NCBI RefSeq assembly: GCF_001274945.1
Contig: NZ_LILB01000005.1
Span: 1,564,686-1,628,685 of the forward strand
Direction: 5' to 3'
Source of the DNA: Viridibacillus arvi
GTDB lineage: Bacteria > Bacillota > Bacilli > Bacillales_A > Planococcaceae
DNA: 64,000 nucleotides
The notes beneath the pieces were generated by a model. It was not told the DNA's origin, did no database searches, and saw nothing but the letters and a program-made list of their open reading frames with translations. Positions 9,024-19,917 of the stretch are shown here, in pieces. The position numbers were made by a program, and so were the translations under genes. How positions within the stretch are numbered: the stretch's first letter is position 1; every line of letters starts with the position of its first letter.

Positions 9024-10238
9024 TTATACAAATTGACCATTCACCATAACAGTTCGCTTAAGCGGCTTTCGAGCAACTACTTCTGCTGAAGAAGCGGCAT
9101 CAAAGAATACAAAGTCTGCATCATCCTGAACATTCGGCCAAACTTTTCGACCACCCTGGTCTAAAGCTGTAATTCCTCCTGTAATCCATTTCAAAGCATT
9201 TCTAAGTGATTTCTCATCAATTTTACGCGTTAACTCACAAAAACGAGTAACTTTTTCTAGAACGTCCCCAGAGCCATATGGACTCCAAGAATCAAAGAAT
9301 CCATCACAACCAAAATTCACTTTTACTCCGTATCGATCTAGTAAATCGATTGGTGGAATAACTCTCTTTAAGTTAATAGGAACTGTGGACATAATAGCAA
9401 CATTATTTTCTGCTAAACGTGTTGCAATTTTCTCTTGTTCAGGAATAGATACATCACCTAAACAAAAAGAATGGCTTAAAGCTGTACGTCCATAATAATT
9501 TGCATTCTCAATAATGTCTACCCATTTATCCACTGTATAATAGCCTACATGTCCGCCATCATGAAGGTGAATATCAACATCTGCATCAAATTCTGTAGCT
9601 ATATTCATAGTTTCATATAAAGATTTTTCAATTGCATTATCAATTCCTGCTGGGTCTAATCCCCCAACCATTGTTGCTCCACTACGCATCGCTTCTCTAA
9701 TTAAAGCAGGTACATGATCTCGAAGTAAACCGTGTTGTGGGAAAGCAATAATGTCTGCAGTTACTTTACCTTTAAATGTATCAAGTGCTGCAATAACACC
9801 CTCTAAATTTTTCAGTCCGATATAAGGATCAATATTAACGTGTGTCCGAATATGCGTCGCACCATTTGCTAAAATTGTTTCAATCATTTTTGTCGCTCTT
9901 TGCTGTGTAGAATCAGCAAGTAAAGGTAGTTCGCTTGCCTCATGTGCCAATCGTTCTTTTAAGTTGGCCACAGGTGTACAAGCTCTCCACCCTAAAGACA
10001 TATATGTTTTATCAAGATGATTATGCATCTCTTTAAATGTTGGAACGGCAAGTTTTTCTTTCATATCGATACTATCTTCATTAAAAGGAATATTTTCAGA
10101 AGTAGAAATTAATTTCGTTATTTTACCCTCAGTTATTTGAATATGGAATAATGCTGTTTCAGTTTCAACTGTGCCATTTGGTAAGACTCTTTCTCCTACT
10201 TCTAATTTCACATTTGAAAGCCACTGTACGTTACTCAT
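9024..10238 (-). CDS. Cytosine-deaminase-like amidohydrolase, copy 1
   Basis: 404 residues; ATG 10238 lies two bases after the upstream gene's stop, and its AGGAGGGG site is inside that gene's last codons. Amidohydrolase-superfamily metal ligands are visible: HNH in EMHNHLDKTY, HTHVNID-type strand HIRTHVN, HLHDGGH, LSHSF, and the catalytic Asp in FGCDGFFDSWSP. These motifs belong to the CodA/N-heterocycle deaminase clade. The substrate could be cytosine, isocytosine or another heterocycle or amide. It is paralogous to its upstream neighbour across the full length, so the operon carries two related activities. Family confident; substrate unknown. Confidence 0.85.
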   Translation of the reverse strand: MSNVQWLSNVKLEVGERVLPNGTVETETALFHIQITEGKITKLISTSENIPFNEDSIDMKEKLAVPTFKEMHNHLDKTYMSLGWRACTPVANLKERLAHEASELPLLADSTQQRATKMIETILANGATHIRTHVNIDPYIGLKNLEGVIAALDTFKGKVTADIIAFPQHGLLRDHVPALIREAMRSGATMVGGLDPAGIDNAIEKSLYETMNIATEFDADVDIHLHDGGHVGYYTVDKWVDIIENANYYGRTALSHSFCLGDVSIPEQEKIATRLAENNVAIMSTVPINLKRVIPPIDLLDRYGVKVNFGCDGFFDSWSPYGSGDVLEKVTRFCELTRKIDEKSLRNALKWITGGITALDQGGRKVWPNVQDDADFVFFDAASSAEVVARKPLKRTVMVNGQFV

Positions 10239-10240
10239 TA

Positions 10241-11476
10241 TTACCCCTCCTGTCCTACTAGTTCTTCATTTGTGAAAATAAGTTGACCTTGTGAAATAAC
10301 ATGTGTAATTGGTCTTCTTCTTGCTACAGCATGTGCTGAACACTCTGCATCAAGTAATACTATATTCGCTAAATCTCCCACTTGAGGCCAAACTCTCATA
10401 CCTACATCATTTAGTGGGGTAATTCCACCTGATGCATATTTCCAGCAACGATTAAGTGAGTATTCATCAATGCATTTAAATCTTTCTACAAATGTATTTA
10501 GCTTTTCTACAGTATTCCCTGTCCCAAAAGGTGACCAGTGATCCGTTAAACTATCGTGTCCAAGCGAAACTCTTACCCCATTATCATATAAGTATGGAAT
10601 TGGAATAGTTGTTCGACCAATTGGTACCGTTGAAGTGACATCGATTTGAGCATCTGCTAAAGTCGCCGTTAATGCTTCTAACTCTTTACCTTCTAGATCA
10701 CCTAAAGCCATTGCATGACTAATTGTCACTTGTCCAACTTTGTTAGCTTCTTTCGTTAATTTCGCCAATTGATAGAATTCAAAAGCACCAAGTGTATTTG
10801 GGTCATGAATATGCATATCAATACCAGTTCCTGCTTCCACTGCTATATCCATAGTTGTATGCAATGATTTATCGATATCACGATCTATGACAGAAGGATC
10901 CAATCCACCAACTAATGTGGCACCCATTTTCATTGCTTCACGTATTAATGGTTCAACACCCGAACGTAATAATCCGTGCTGAGGAAAGGCTACAATATCA
11001 TAAGTAACTTGTCCTTCAAATTTTTGAAATGCCTCTTTCGTAATTTCTATATGCTTTGTACCGATTTGTGGATCCACATTACAATGTGATCTAATGTGTG
11101 TATGACCCTGTGAAAGTAAGAATTGGATCATATTTTCCGCACGCTGAAGTGCTACAGGAAGTTGAGCAGGTAATAATTCCCCCTCCTCTTCTATTCTAGT
11201 GAAAATACCTTTCATAGCTGGCTTACAAGCCTTCCACGGACCACCAAAATATGTTTTATCAACGTGAATATGCATTTCTCTAAAGGCAGGCATTAATAAA
11301 GATTCTTGAGCATCTAAAACCTCAATATTTGAAGACAGTATATCTTTCCCGATTTCAGTTACTTGTCCATTCATAATTAATACATCAAAAATCTCAGTTT
11401 GTGTATTGACAATATGGCCATTTATATAGCTAAAACCGGTTTCTAACTTAGCGTTTTTTATCAATAGATTCTGCAT
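10241..11476 (-). CDS. Cytosine-deaminase-like amidohydrolase, copy 2
   Basis: 411 residues, ATG 11476 after AGGAGG. The ligand series is EMHIHVDKTYFGGPW, HIRSHCNVDPQIG, MHIHDPNTLG, ISHAMALGD and SLGHDSLTDHWSPFGTGN. The H-x-H, H, H, D set of a mononuclear-metal deaminase is intact, as in the neighbour. Divergent pocket residues (PNTLG against GGHVG, and HD against CDGF) suggest a different or broader substrate. With the BASS transporter upstream it may form an uptake and catabolism unit for a heterocyclic compound; that link is inference. Confidence 0.85.
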   Translation of the reverse strand: MQNLLIKNAKLETGFSYINGHIVNTQTEIFDVLIMNGQVTEIGKDILSSNIEVLDAQESLLMPAFREMHIHVDKTYFGGPWKACKPAMKGIFTRIEEEGELLPAQLPVALQRAENMIQFLLSQGHTHIRSHCNVDPQIGTKHIEITKEAFQKFEGQVTYDIVAFPQHGLLRSGVEPLIREAMKMGATLVGGLDPSVIDRDIDKSLHTTMDIAVEAGTGIDMHIHDPNTLGAFEFYQLAKLTKEANKVGQVTISHAMALGDLEGKELEALTATLADAQIDVTSTVPIGRTTIPIPYLYDNGVRVSLGHDSLTDHWSPFGTGNTVEKLNTFVERFKCIDEYSLNRCWKYASGGITPLNDVGMRVWPQVGDLANIVLLDAECSAHAVARRRPITHVISQGQLIFTNEELVGQEG

Positions 11477-11516
11477 TACTTACTACCTCCTATATGAATA
11501 AAACTAAATTGGCTAC

Positions 11517-11551
11517 AATGAGCAACGAATTGCATGCAAATTTCGCTCATT
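11517..11551. promoter_or_regulatory. Inverted repeat before the amidohydrolase pair
   Basis: AATGAGC (11517-11523) and GCTCATT (11545-11551) flank a near-palindromic core containing TTGCATGCAA. The element is about 40 bases upstream of the amidohydrolase start. It could be an operator or a leader hairpin; no regulator gene adjoins. Confidence 0.45.
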
Positions 11552-11710
11552 TTGTAAATCATATATCATTGTCGATATATTCGCTATTTTCTGTAATTAA
11601 TAGTTTCATAATCAATATGATATTAACGTAGAGCTTATCCTAATCCCAAAAATCAGGTATAAGTTTTTATAATCTACAACTAGCGTGATACTCCTATTAG
11701 TGATAGCAAA

Positions 11711-11754
11711 ATAAAAAAGCTATTCCACGAAGTGTTTAACACCTGTGGAATAGC
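11711..11754 (-). terminator. Terminator after BASS transporter gene
   Basis: Stem GCTATTCCAC (11719-11728) with GTGGAATAGC (11745-11754) and, on the minus strand, TTTTTTAT directly after. It separates the transporter from the amidohydrolase pair, which therefore probably have their own promoter. Confidence 0.9.
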
Positions 11755-11763
11755 CTTGAATTA

Positions 11764-12726
11764 CTACTCTTTATTTCCATCTAATACTTTTAACGTTTTT
11801 TTGTTAGCCTTCCAGCTCCAATAAGTTGCGAGTAGTGGCCCTGAAATATTGTGCCATACACTGAAGATCGCACTTGGAACTGCAGCTAATGGACTGAAAT
11901 GGGCAACTGCTAATGCTGCTCCTAGACCGGAATTTTGCATTCCTACTTCTATAGATATTGCTTTTTGATCTTCATAATTCAATTTCAGTGCTTTTGCAAT
12001 TAAGAATCCAAATAGTAACCCTAAACCATTGTGTAAAATAACAACAGCGAATATTAATAGCCCTGTTTCTAAAATTTTATCGCGGCTACCACCTACAACT
12101 GCAGCAACAATCATCACTATCGCAATAACAGAAATCAAAGGCATAACGCCAATTGCAGCATCCGTTTTATTTTTGAATATTAATTTTACAACAATGCCTA
12201 AAAGAATCGGGATTAACACAATTTTAACAACAGAGATAAACATATCACTTGCGGATACCTTTAACCACTCACTTGCTAGTAAATACACAATAGCTGGTGT
12301 CAAAAGTGGTGCAAGTAAAGTCGTAATAGAAGTGACTGTTACAGATAATGCTGTATTCCCTTTTGCTAAAAACGTCATAACATTTGAAGCTGTACCACCT
12401 GGGCAAGATCCAACTAAGATGACACCTATTGCGACTTCTGGGGATAAATTAAAACCTTTAGCTAGTATGTATGCTAATAATGGCATGACTATAAATTGCG
12501 ATAAAACACCGACTATAACCCCTTTTGGCTGCTTCAATATCAATTTGAAATCTCCTATAGATAATGTCATCCCCATACCAAACATAACAATCCCTAATAA
12601 TAATGAAATATGAGGCCCAATCCACGTAAATTGCTCTGGTGCATATAATGCTAAACCTGCAATTACCAAGATCCATATGGCGAAAGTATCGCCAACAAAT
12701 TTCCCGATCTTTTCAATCGTCTGCAT
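11764..12726 (-). CDS. BASS-family sodium-coupled organic anion transporter
   Basis: 320 residues, ATG after GGAGGTAAG. Nine to ten membrane spans are visible. Family motifs include GMGMTLSIGDFKLILKQPKG, GCPGGTASNV (as GSCPGGTASNVMTFLAKGN) and, near the C-terminus, EVGMQNSGLGAALA, which form the sodium and substrate site of bile acid:sodium symporter relatives such as YocS and PanS. Bacterial members carry small organic acids or vitamin precursors rather than bile acids. Its place between purine salvage genes and two amidohydrolases hints at a heterocyclic or carboxylated substrate; this is inference. Confidence 0.9.
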   Translation of the reverse strand: MQTIEKIGKFVGDTFAIWILVIAGLALYAPEQFTWIGPHISLLLGIVMFGMGMTLSIGDFKLILKQPKGVIVGVLSQFIVMPLLAYILAKGFNLSPEVAIGVILVGSCPGGTASNVMTFLAKGNTALSVTVTSITTLLAPLLTPAIVYLLASEWLKVSASDMFISVVKIVLIPILLGIVVKLIFKNKTDAAIGVMPLISVIAIVMIVAAVVGGSRDKILETGLLIFAVVILHNGLGLLFGFLIAKALKLNYEDQKAISIEVGMQNSGLGAALAVAHFSPLAAVPSAIFSVWHNISGPLLATYWSWKANKKTLKVLDGNKE

Positions 12727-12837
12727 GTTACTTACCTCCTTTACAATATTATTAGATTATATGCTTGAGGTTTTAATTTATCATACTAAATTTATCGTCT
12801 AGTTTATAAACGGTGTATTTTAGTAATCTACGGCAAT

Positions 12838-12875
12838 AAAAAAAGATACATCACTATAAAGAAGTGATGTACCTT
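12838..12875 (-). terminator. Terminator of the xpt-pbuX operon
   Basis: Arms at 12845-12854 and 12864-12873 pair with one G-U, followed on the minus strand by seven T. It lies 19 bases past the permease stop. Confidence 0.88.
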
Positions 12876-12893
12876 AAAATAATATTAAACTTT

Positions 12894-15026
<2,133 letters not shown>

Positions 15027-15059
15027 ATGCTATTAAGATTTTCGTTATAGAATGTTCCT

Positions 15060-15087
15060 ATTATAGCACTGAAATTTTGAATTTCAA
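15060..15087 (-). promoter_or_regulatory. Promoter of xpt-pbuX
   Basis: On the minus strand TTGAAA (15082-15087), a 16-base spacer and TATAAT (15060-15065). Transcription would start about 30 bases before the aptamer. Confidence 0.75.
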
Positions 15088-15284
15088 TCCTTACAAATAA
15101 TGAAAGACTATTCAATCTTTTTCACGTTTTTAAAGCACTAAAACAAAAGGAACTATGTGGTATTTAACTAGTTCCATATATTTAAATAACTCATTTATTT
15201 AAGCTATGCAAATTAGAACTTATGCTATAATTCTCCTTAAGTTATTTTACAAAAAATACAATTTCAAGGAGTTGGAGATGTGAT

Positions 15285-15473
15285 ATGAGTAAATGTCCTA
15301 AATGTGACGCAAACGAAATGAAAAAAGGGGTACTTCACAGTGGTGCTTTAATACTTCAAATGGTTCCAGCAAGCAATACTAGAGGCAAATCTTCACCTGT
15401 ATCTGCTGAGTATTGTAGCGATTGTGGATACATTGAAGCTCTGTACGTCACTGAGCCTAAGAATTTGCAATAA
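15285..15473 (+). CDS. Zinc-ribbon microprotein
   Basis: 62 residues, ATG preceded by AAGGAGTTGGAG, and a TATAAT at 15226-15231 upstream. Two cysteine pairs (CPKC near the N-terminus, CSDC at about 45-48) form a probable treble-clef or zinc-ribbon site around a short polar linker. I know no function for this family. It is monocistronic, flanked by the purine promoter and a bidirectional terminator. The ribosome site, promoter and terminator make it a real gene. Confidence 0.75.
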   Translation: MSKCPKCDANEMKKGVLHSGALILQMVPASNTRGKSSPVSAEYCSDCGYIEALYVTEPKNLQ

Positions 15474-15513
15474 CTCTTCTTATTCTATTATTGATAAAAA
15501 GCCATTCAGATAA

Positions 15514-15554
15514 TTTATTTCTTCACTCCCCTTAGGTGGGTGTGAAGAAATAAA
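15514..15554. other. Strong hairpin downstream of the zinc-ribbon gene
   Basis: A 13-bp perfect stem (TTTATTTCTTCAC at 15514-15526 with its complement at 15542-15554) has an inner CCC/GGG extension. No T-run follows on either strand, so it is not a simple terminator. It may protect the mRNA end or assist the terminator 8 bases further on. Confidence 0.6.
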
Positions 15555-15555
15555 A

Positions 15556-15593
15556 CAAAAAAACTACGCAGCCTAGAGGCTACGTAGTTTTTT
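15556..15593. terminator. Bidirectional terminator between zinc-ribbon gene and lysP
   Basis: AACTACG (15562-15568) pairs with CGTAGTT (15583-15589), with an inner AGCCT/AGGCT stem after one mismatch. A T-run follows on the plus strand and an A-run precedes it, so it serves both convergent genes. Confidence 0.88.
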
Positions 15594-15596
15594 AAG

Positions 15597-17084
15597 TTAA
15601 CGGTGGCTATCAAAGTCACAATCTTCTAGTTTGACGATTTTCGTTTTATGAACAATTTTATAACCAAACCAAATGGCTAAGAAAATTGGTAATCCGATAT
15701 ATGAAACAAGGATACCGTACCAATCGATATGGTCACCTGTGAATGCCGTATAGTTTTGACCAACAACAACAATTGCACAAAGTACAAAGGCAAAGATTGG
15801 ACCGAATGGGAACCATTTTGCTTTATAAGGTAATTCGTTTAAATCGCGACCTTGGATGATATATGCTTTACGGAATCGGTAATGACTTACCGCGATCCCT
15901 AGCCAAGCTACAAATCCACACATACCTGAAGCATTTAGCAACCAAATGTAGACAACACCATCACCAAAGAATGATGCGATAAACGATACACAAGCAACTA
16001 AACAAGTTGCTACTAATGCAGCCATTGGAATTCCGCGTTTGTTTAGTTTACTAAACATTTTTGGTGCTTTACCATCTTTAGCAAGCTCCCAAAGCATACG
16101 TGATGATGCGTATAAACCAGAGTTACCTGAAGATAAAATAGCCGTTAAAATGATCGCATTCATAACTGAAGCTGCAAATGCGATACCTGCATTTTCAAAT
16201 ACTAATGTAAACGGACTAACTGTAATATCACTACTAGCTAAACGTTCATCAGTAAATGGAATTAATAAGCCAATCGCTAAAATTGCTAAAATGTAGAATA
16301 AAAGGATACGCCAGAAAACTTGACGAACAGCTTTCGGAATATTTTTTCCTGGATCATCTGTTTCACCCGCAGTAATCCCAAGTAGCTCTGTTCCTTGGAA
16401 TGAGAAACCTGCTGCTAAGAAAATACCGAACATTGCGAAGAAACCACCATGGAATGGACCATCTTCAATGAAGAAGTTTTTGAATCCAACTGGGTCTTGT
16501 CCACCCATTAAACCAAATACCATCAAGAAACTAACGATGATAAAGACAATAATTGTAATGACTTTAATTAGTGAAAACCAGTATTCACTTTCACCAAAGC
16601 TTTTAATCGATAAGACATTCAAAGTGAAGATGACTACTAAAAATCCTGCTGTCCAGACAAATGATGATACATCTGGGAACCAAAATTTCATAATTAATGA
16701 TACCGCTGCAATTTCTGCTGCAATCGTAATTGCCCAGTTATACCAGTAGTTCCAACCAAGAGCAAAACCAAGCGCTGGGTCAACGAATTTAGATGCGTAA
16801 GTACTAAATGAACCTGAGACGGGCATAAATGCTGCCATTTCCCCTAAACTTGTCATTAAGAAGAACACCATAATACCAATTAAAGAATATGCTAATAACG
16901 CTCCACCTGGACCCGCTTCGTGGATAGCTCCACCACTTGCTAAGAACAGCCCTGTACCGATTGTTCCTCCAAGTGAAATCATCGTCACGTGACGACTTTT
17001 CAATCCTCTATTAAGACCTTGCGTTTCTACGCTTTGGCCATTATTTTTATTACTCATTAAGAATCTCCTCTTTCCATTTTTCAT
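15597..17084 (-). CDS. lysP: Lysine-specific APC permease
   Basis: 495 residues with 12 membrane spans. The N-terminal motif HVTMISLGGTIGTGLFLASG and the span GFSFQGTELLGITAGETDDP are characteristic of the amino acid transporter (AAT) branch that includes LysP. Specificity for lysine is supported independently by the lysine riboswitch directly upstream. It imports lysine by proton symport. The start is either the first ATG or MSNKNNG nine codons later (AGGAGATTC precedes the latter); the shorter form may be the real one. Confidence 0.92.
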   Translation of the reverse strand: MKNGKRRFLMSNKNNGQSVETQGLNRGLKSRHVTMISLGGTIGTGLFLASGGAIHEAGPGGALLAYSLIGIMVFFLMTSLGEMAAFMPVSGSFSTYASKFVDPALGFALGWNYWYNWAITIAAEIAAVSLIMKFWFPDVSSFVWTAGFLVVIFTLNVLSIKSFGESEYWFSLIKVITIIVFIIVSFLMVFGLMGGQDPVGFKNFFIEDGPFHGGFFAMFGIFLAAGFSFQGTELLGITAGETDDPGKNIPKAVRQVFWRILLFYILAILAIGLLIPFTDERLASSDITVSPFTLVFENAGIAFAASVMNAIILTAILSSGNSGLYASSRMLWELAKDGKAPKMFSKLNKRGIPMAALVATCLVACVSFIASFFGDGVVYIWLLNASGMCGFVAWLGIAVSHYRFRKAYIIQGRDLNELPYKAKWFPFGPIFAFVLCAIVVVGQNYTAFTGDHIDWYGILVSYIGLPIFLAIWFGYKIVHKTKIVKLEDCDFDSHR

Positions 17085-17108
17085 TGCAAGAAGGTTAACT
17101 TGATGTCA

Positions 17109-17345
17109 TAAAAAATACCATCACAAGGAATATGCGATGGTATCGAAACATGCCCATCAACCTTGATAAAGATAGCTCAACACGCCCGCTAAGACGTGAC
17201 AGTTCTGCACCTTTCGGCAACAGCCCCAATGATTATAAGAAAAAGCTTATAATCACTTCGGCGATATTCCCTTTCAAATAGAATCCCCGACGCTTTTCGT
17301 CTCATCCATTTTACTTTTTAATACCGCGACCTCTACCTCATCGAA
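17109..17345 (-). promoter_or_regulatory. Lysine riboswitch (L-box) with terminator
   Basis: On the minus strand from about 17345: GAGGTAGAGGTCGCG, GGATGAGACG, AAAGGGAATATCGCCGAAGT, GGGGCTGTTGCCGAAAGG, GACTGTCA-type segment (AACTGTCACG) and GAGCTATC at 17171. These are the conserved blocks of the L-box aptamer. A terminator follows: ATACCATC (17115-17122) with GATGGTAT (17136-17143), then a T-run. Lysine should terminate transcription of the permease gene. Confidence 0.95.
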
Positions 17346-17384
17346 TGGATGAGGCATTGCAATATATTAATTTAATATGTCCCC

Positions 17385-17413
17385 ATTATAATACAAGAGA
17401 GTTCTATATTCAA
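17385..17413 (-). promoter_or_regulatory. Promoter of lysP
   Basis: Minus-strand TTGAAT (17408-17413), 17-base spacer, TATAAT (17385-17390), about 40 bases before the L-box. Confidence 0.75.
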
Positions 17414-17466
17414 GATGTAAATTTTCTCGAATATTAGAACAATTTAAGTTGATTTTTGTTAAGACT

Positions 17467-18336
17467 TCAAAATATAATTTTTGCATCACTCGGTAGCTTT
17501 TGAATATGTTTTAAGTAATTGAGCACTTTCGCACTTTCTCCATAACCTTGAAATGAAAGCATACTAGCAACATTTGTTGTTGTACTTTGGAATAATTCAC
17601 ACATAGTAAATAGTGCTTGCCATGCTGAATCATAACTAGCATTGTTGTATGTTGCGAGTAACTTCTCCCACACCTCTTTTGATAATAGGTACTCTAGGTC
17701 CTTACCATTTTTACCAACGCTTCTAGAAAAGTCTGTTTGCACTCCGACTTGCCAAGAAAGCATTTGAATCAGCATTTCACGCGTATTATTAAAATGTGCT
17801 TGTGCATAGAGCATTTCTTTTCTCCATAAACCTTTCGCAATATATGTAGAAACCCACCAAAATTCATTGCAACAATCCTTATAATGTTCTTCCGTTGGAC
17901 ATTGTACCCAATAATTGACGTCTGTTGGTGGAGGGAGTTTAGGAAGTGAATCATCTTTATCTAACAAGATTGTAGTTAAACTATCTTCTTTACAATATGC
18001 TTCTTGTTCTTCGACCGGGATAAGCATTAAATCAATTCGGTTCCCATCCGAAAATTGCATCAAATATGTATAGCGCCCACCAAGTTCAGGCGGAAACAAC
18101 ACCATATCTTCTGGTGTTTGCATAATGATTCTCTCTCCAAAAATATCTATCCAATGAGGATTATTAGTAAATGCTTTAATATCCGTCACAATATAAACGA
18201 TATCAAAATCTTGAAAGGGATCCTTTTTCACATTAATGTTTGTTCTTGAACCATTCATACAAACTGCACGTACGCGTTCATCATTTCCCGCTACACCTAG
18301 GATTAAATCCATCATTTGTTGCGCTGTTCTCATCAT
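17467..18336 (-). CDS. aadK: Aminoglycoside 6-adenylyltransferase, AadK-like
   Basis: 289 residues (AadK of Bacillus subtilis has 284). The nucleotidyltransferase motif NGSRTNINVKKDPFQDFDIVY has the GS and DxD metal-binding set, and PEDMVLFPPELG, LDKD and DCCNEFWWVSTY all recur in ANT(6) enzymes. The activity would be AMP transfer to streptomycin at the 6-hydroxyl. No mobile element flanks it, so it looks like an intrinsic chromosomal gene. Streptomycin resistance is expected from the family but depends on expression. ATG doublet at 18336/18333 follows GGGGGTA. Confidence 0.85.
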   Translation of the reverse strand: MMRTAQQMMDLILGVAGNDERVRAVCMNGSRTNINVKKDPFQDFDIVYIVTDIKAFTNNPHWIDIFGERIIMQTPEDMVLFPPELGGRYTYLMQFSDGNRIDLMLIPVEEQEAYCKEDSLTTILLDKDDSLPKLPPPTDVNYWVQCPTEEHYKDCCNEFWWVSTYIAKGLWRKEMLYAQAHFNNTREMLIQMLSWQVGVQTDFSRSVGKNGKDLEYLLSKEVWEKLLATYNNASYDSAWQALFTMCELFQSTTTNVASMLSFQGYGESAKVLNYLKHIQKLPSDAKIIF

Positions 18337-18480
18337 AAATACCCCCGTATTAAATTGGTAATTTTATTTTGAACCATCTTATTATAATTATCCATTTTCT
18401 TTGATATAATTAACCTTTGTCAATTAGTGGGTTTAAAATACTATAAGATTCATAAATATATATAATAGGAGGCGTTACAA

Positions 18481-19698
18481 TTGGCAACAAATCATGCTGT
18501 TCAAAATGGCAACAAGATAAAATGGAATCGTAATGTTTGGTTGCTTGTAATTGGGATTATTTTCATCTCTTCTACATTACGTGCTCCTTTAACATCTGTA
18601 GGTCCAATCATTTCATTTATTCGTGATGGTCTACATATTTCAAATGTATTAGCAGGATTTATCACAACGATTCCTTTACTTGCTTTTGCTGTTATATCAC
18701 CTTTAGCTCCAAAATTTTCAAAGCGCTTTGGCATAGAACGTACTTTACTATTCTCAACAGCATTACTAGCTGTAGGTATTCTCACTCGGTCATTAGGCAC
18801 GACATCCATGCTATTATTAGGTACATCACTTATCGGCGTGGCAATTGCTTTTGGAAATGTTCTATTACCAAGTTTGATTAAACTGAAATTCCCTTTACAA
18901 GTTGGATTATTAACAGGGTTATTCACAGTCTCAATGAATATATCGGCTAGCATAGCTGCTGGTATTAGTTATCCGCTCGCTAGTGGCGAGTTTGGCTGGA
19001 AAATCGCACTTGGTATTTGGTTCATTTTAGCGGTTATCGCCTTTATTATTTGGCTACCACAAATCCGCAAACCTAAATCAGATTTGAACAGCGGCACTCA
19101 AACTAAGAAAGAACACGTTCCACTTTGGAAATCACCTCTTACTTGGACCGTAACATTATCAATGGGTCTCCAATCCCTTATCTTCTATACAACCGCTGCT
19201 TGGATTCCTGAAATGTTGCAATCACAAGGTATGAGTGCTAATACAGCTGGATGGATGTTCTCCTTTATGCAGTTCTCACAATTGCCTGCAACATTTATCA
19301 TTCCTATTATTGCAGGCCGTAGAAAAGATCAACGTCCTCTTGTTGCAGTATACGGCGCTCTTTATATAGTAGGTTTTGGTGGTATTTTAGCTGGATGGAC
19401 TTCATTGACAGTATTATGGATGATTTTGCTTGGACTTGCAGGTGGTGCATCATTTAGTTTAGCGATGATGTTTTTCTCACTTCGTACCCGTACAGCTGAT
19501 GAAGCAGCCGAATTATCAGGTACTGCTCAATCATTCGGATATTTATTAGCGGCAGTCGGCCCTGTACTATTCGGTTATATTCACGATATTTCAAATAGTT
19601 GGACAACAGCTAACTTCCTATTCCTTATTACAGTAGTGTTATTAGTGTCAGCTGGCATGCATGCTGCAAAAGAAGGTTATGTTACACCTGAAAAATAG
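18481..19698 (+). CDS. MFS transporter, CynX/NimT (YycB) family
   Basis: 405 residues, TTG start 8 bases after AGGAGG. Twelve membrane spans are visible. STLRAPLTSVGPIISFIRDG near the N-terminus and the loop AYKFAKRFGIERTL-like segment (KFSKRFGIERTLL) match the CynX/NimT family named for cyanate and nitroimidazole transport. Substrate unknown. It is transcribed divergently from the aadK-like gene across 144 bases containing a TATAAT at 18405-18410. Confidence 0.87.
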   Translation: MATNHAVQNGNKIKWNRNVWLLVIGIIFISSTLRAPLTSVGPIISFIRDGLHISNVLAGFITTIPLLAFAVISPLAPKFSKRFGIERTLLFSTALLAVGILTRSLGTTSMLLLGTSLIGVAIAFGNVLLPSLIKLKFPLQVGLLTGLFTVSMNISASIAAGISYPLASGEFGWKIALGIWFILAVIAFIIWLPQIRKPKSDLNSGTQTKKEHVPLWKSPLTWTVTLSMGLQSLIFYTTAAWIPEMLQSQGMSANTAGWMFSFMQFSQLPATFIIPIIAGRRKDQRPLVAVYGALYIVGFGGILAGWTSLTVLWMILLGLAGGASFSLAMMFFSLRTRTADEAAELSGTAQSFGYLLAAVGPVLFGYIHDISNSWTTANFLFLITVVLLVSAGMHAAKEGYVTPEK

Positions 19699-19703
19699 AG
19701 TTG

Positions 19704-19734
19704 AATCCGAGCTTATAATAGCTCGGATTTTTTT
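19704..19734 (+). terminator. Terminator after MFS gene
   Basis: Perfect 10-bp stem AATCCGAGCT (19704-19713) with AGCTCGGATT (19720-19729), followed by T7. Confidence 0.93.
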
Positions 19735-19793
19735 GTATTACTAGGAGCAAGTTATGCATACCCAACTGAACACTCTCAACAAAACAAGCCATA

Positions 19794-19838
19794 GAAAAAA
19801 AGCTATTAGATAGTTTCGAACACTACATAATAGCTTTT
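19794..19838 (-). terminator. Terminator after the M20/VOC operon
   Basis: AGCTATTA (19801-19808) pairs with TAATAGCT (19828-19835), with further inner pairing, and seven T follow on the minus strand. Confidence 0.88.
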
Positions 19839-19917
19839 AATTTTTATTGTCGTTATACTTGCTAGCTTGATATTTTTTCTCCAATTTAAGCCACACAAAT
19901 ACAATCATTTCTATAAA

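Noticed and set aside
12029-12613. 194-codon frame opposite the BASS transporter gene
   Set aside because: Long open antisense frame within a membrane-protein gene, low-complexity composition and no ribosome site.
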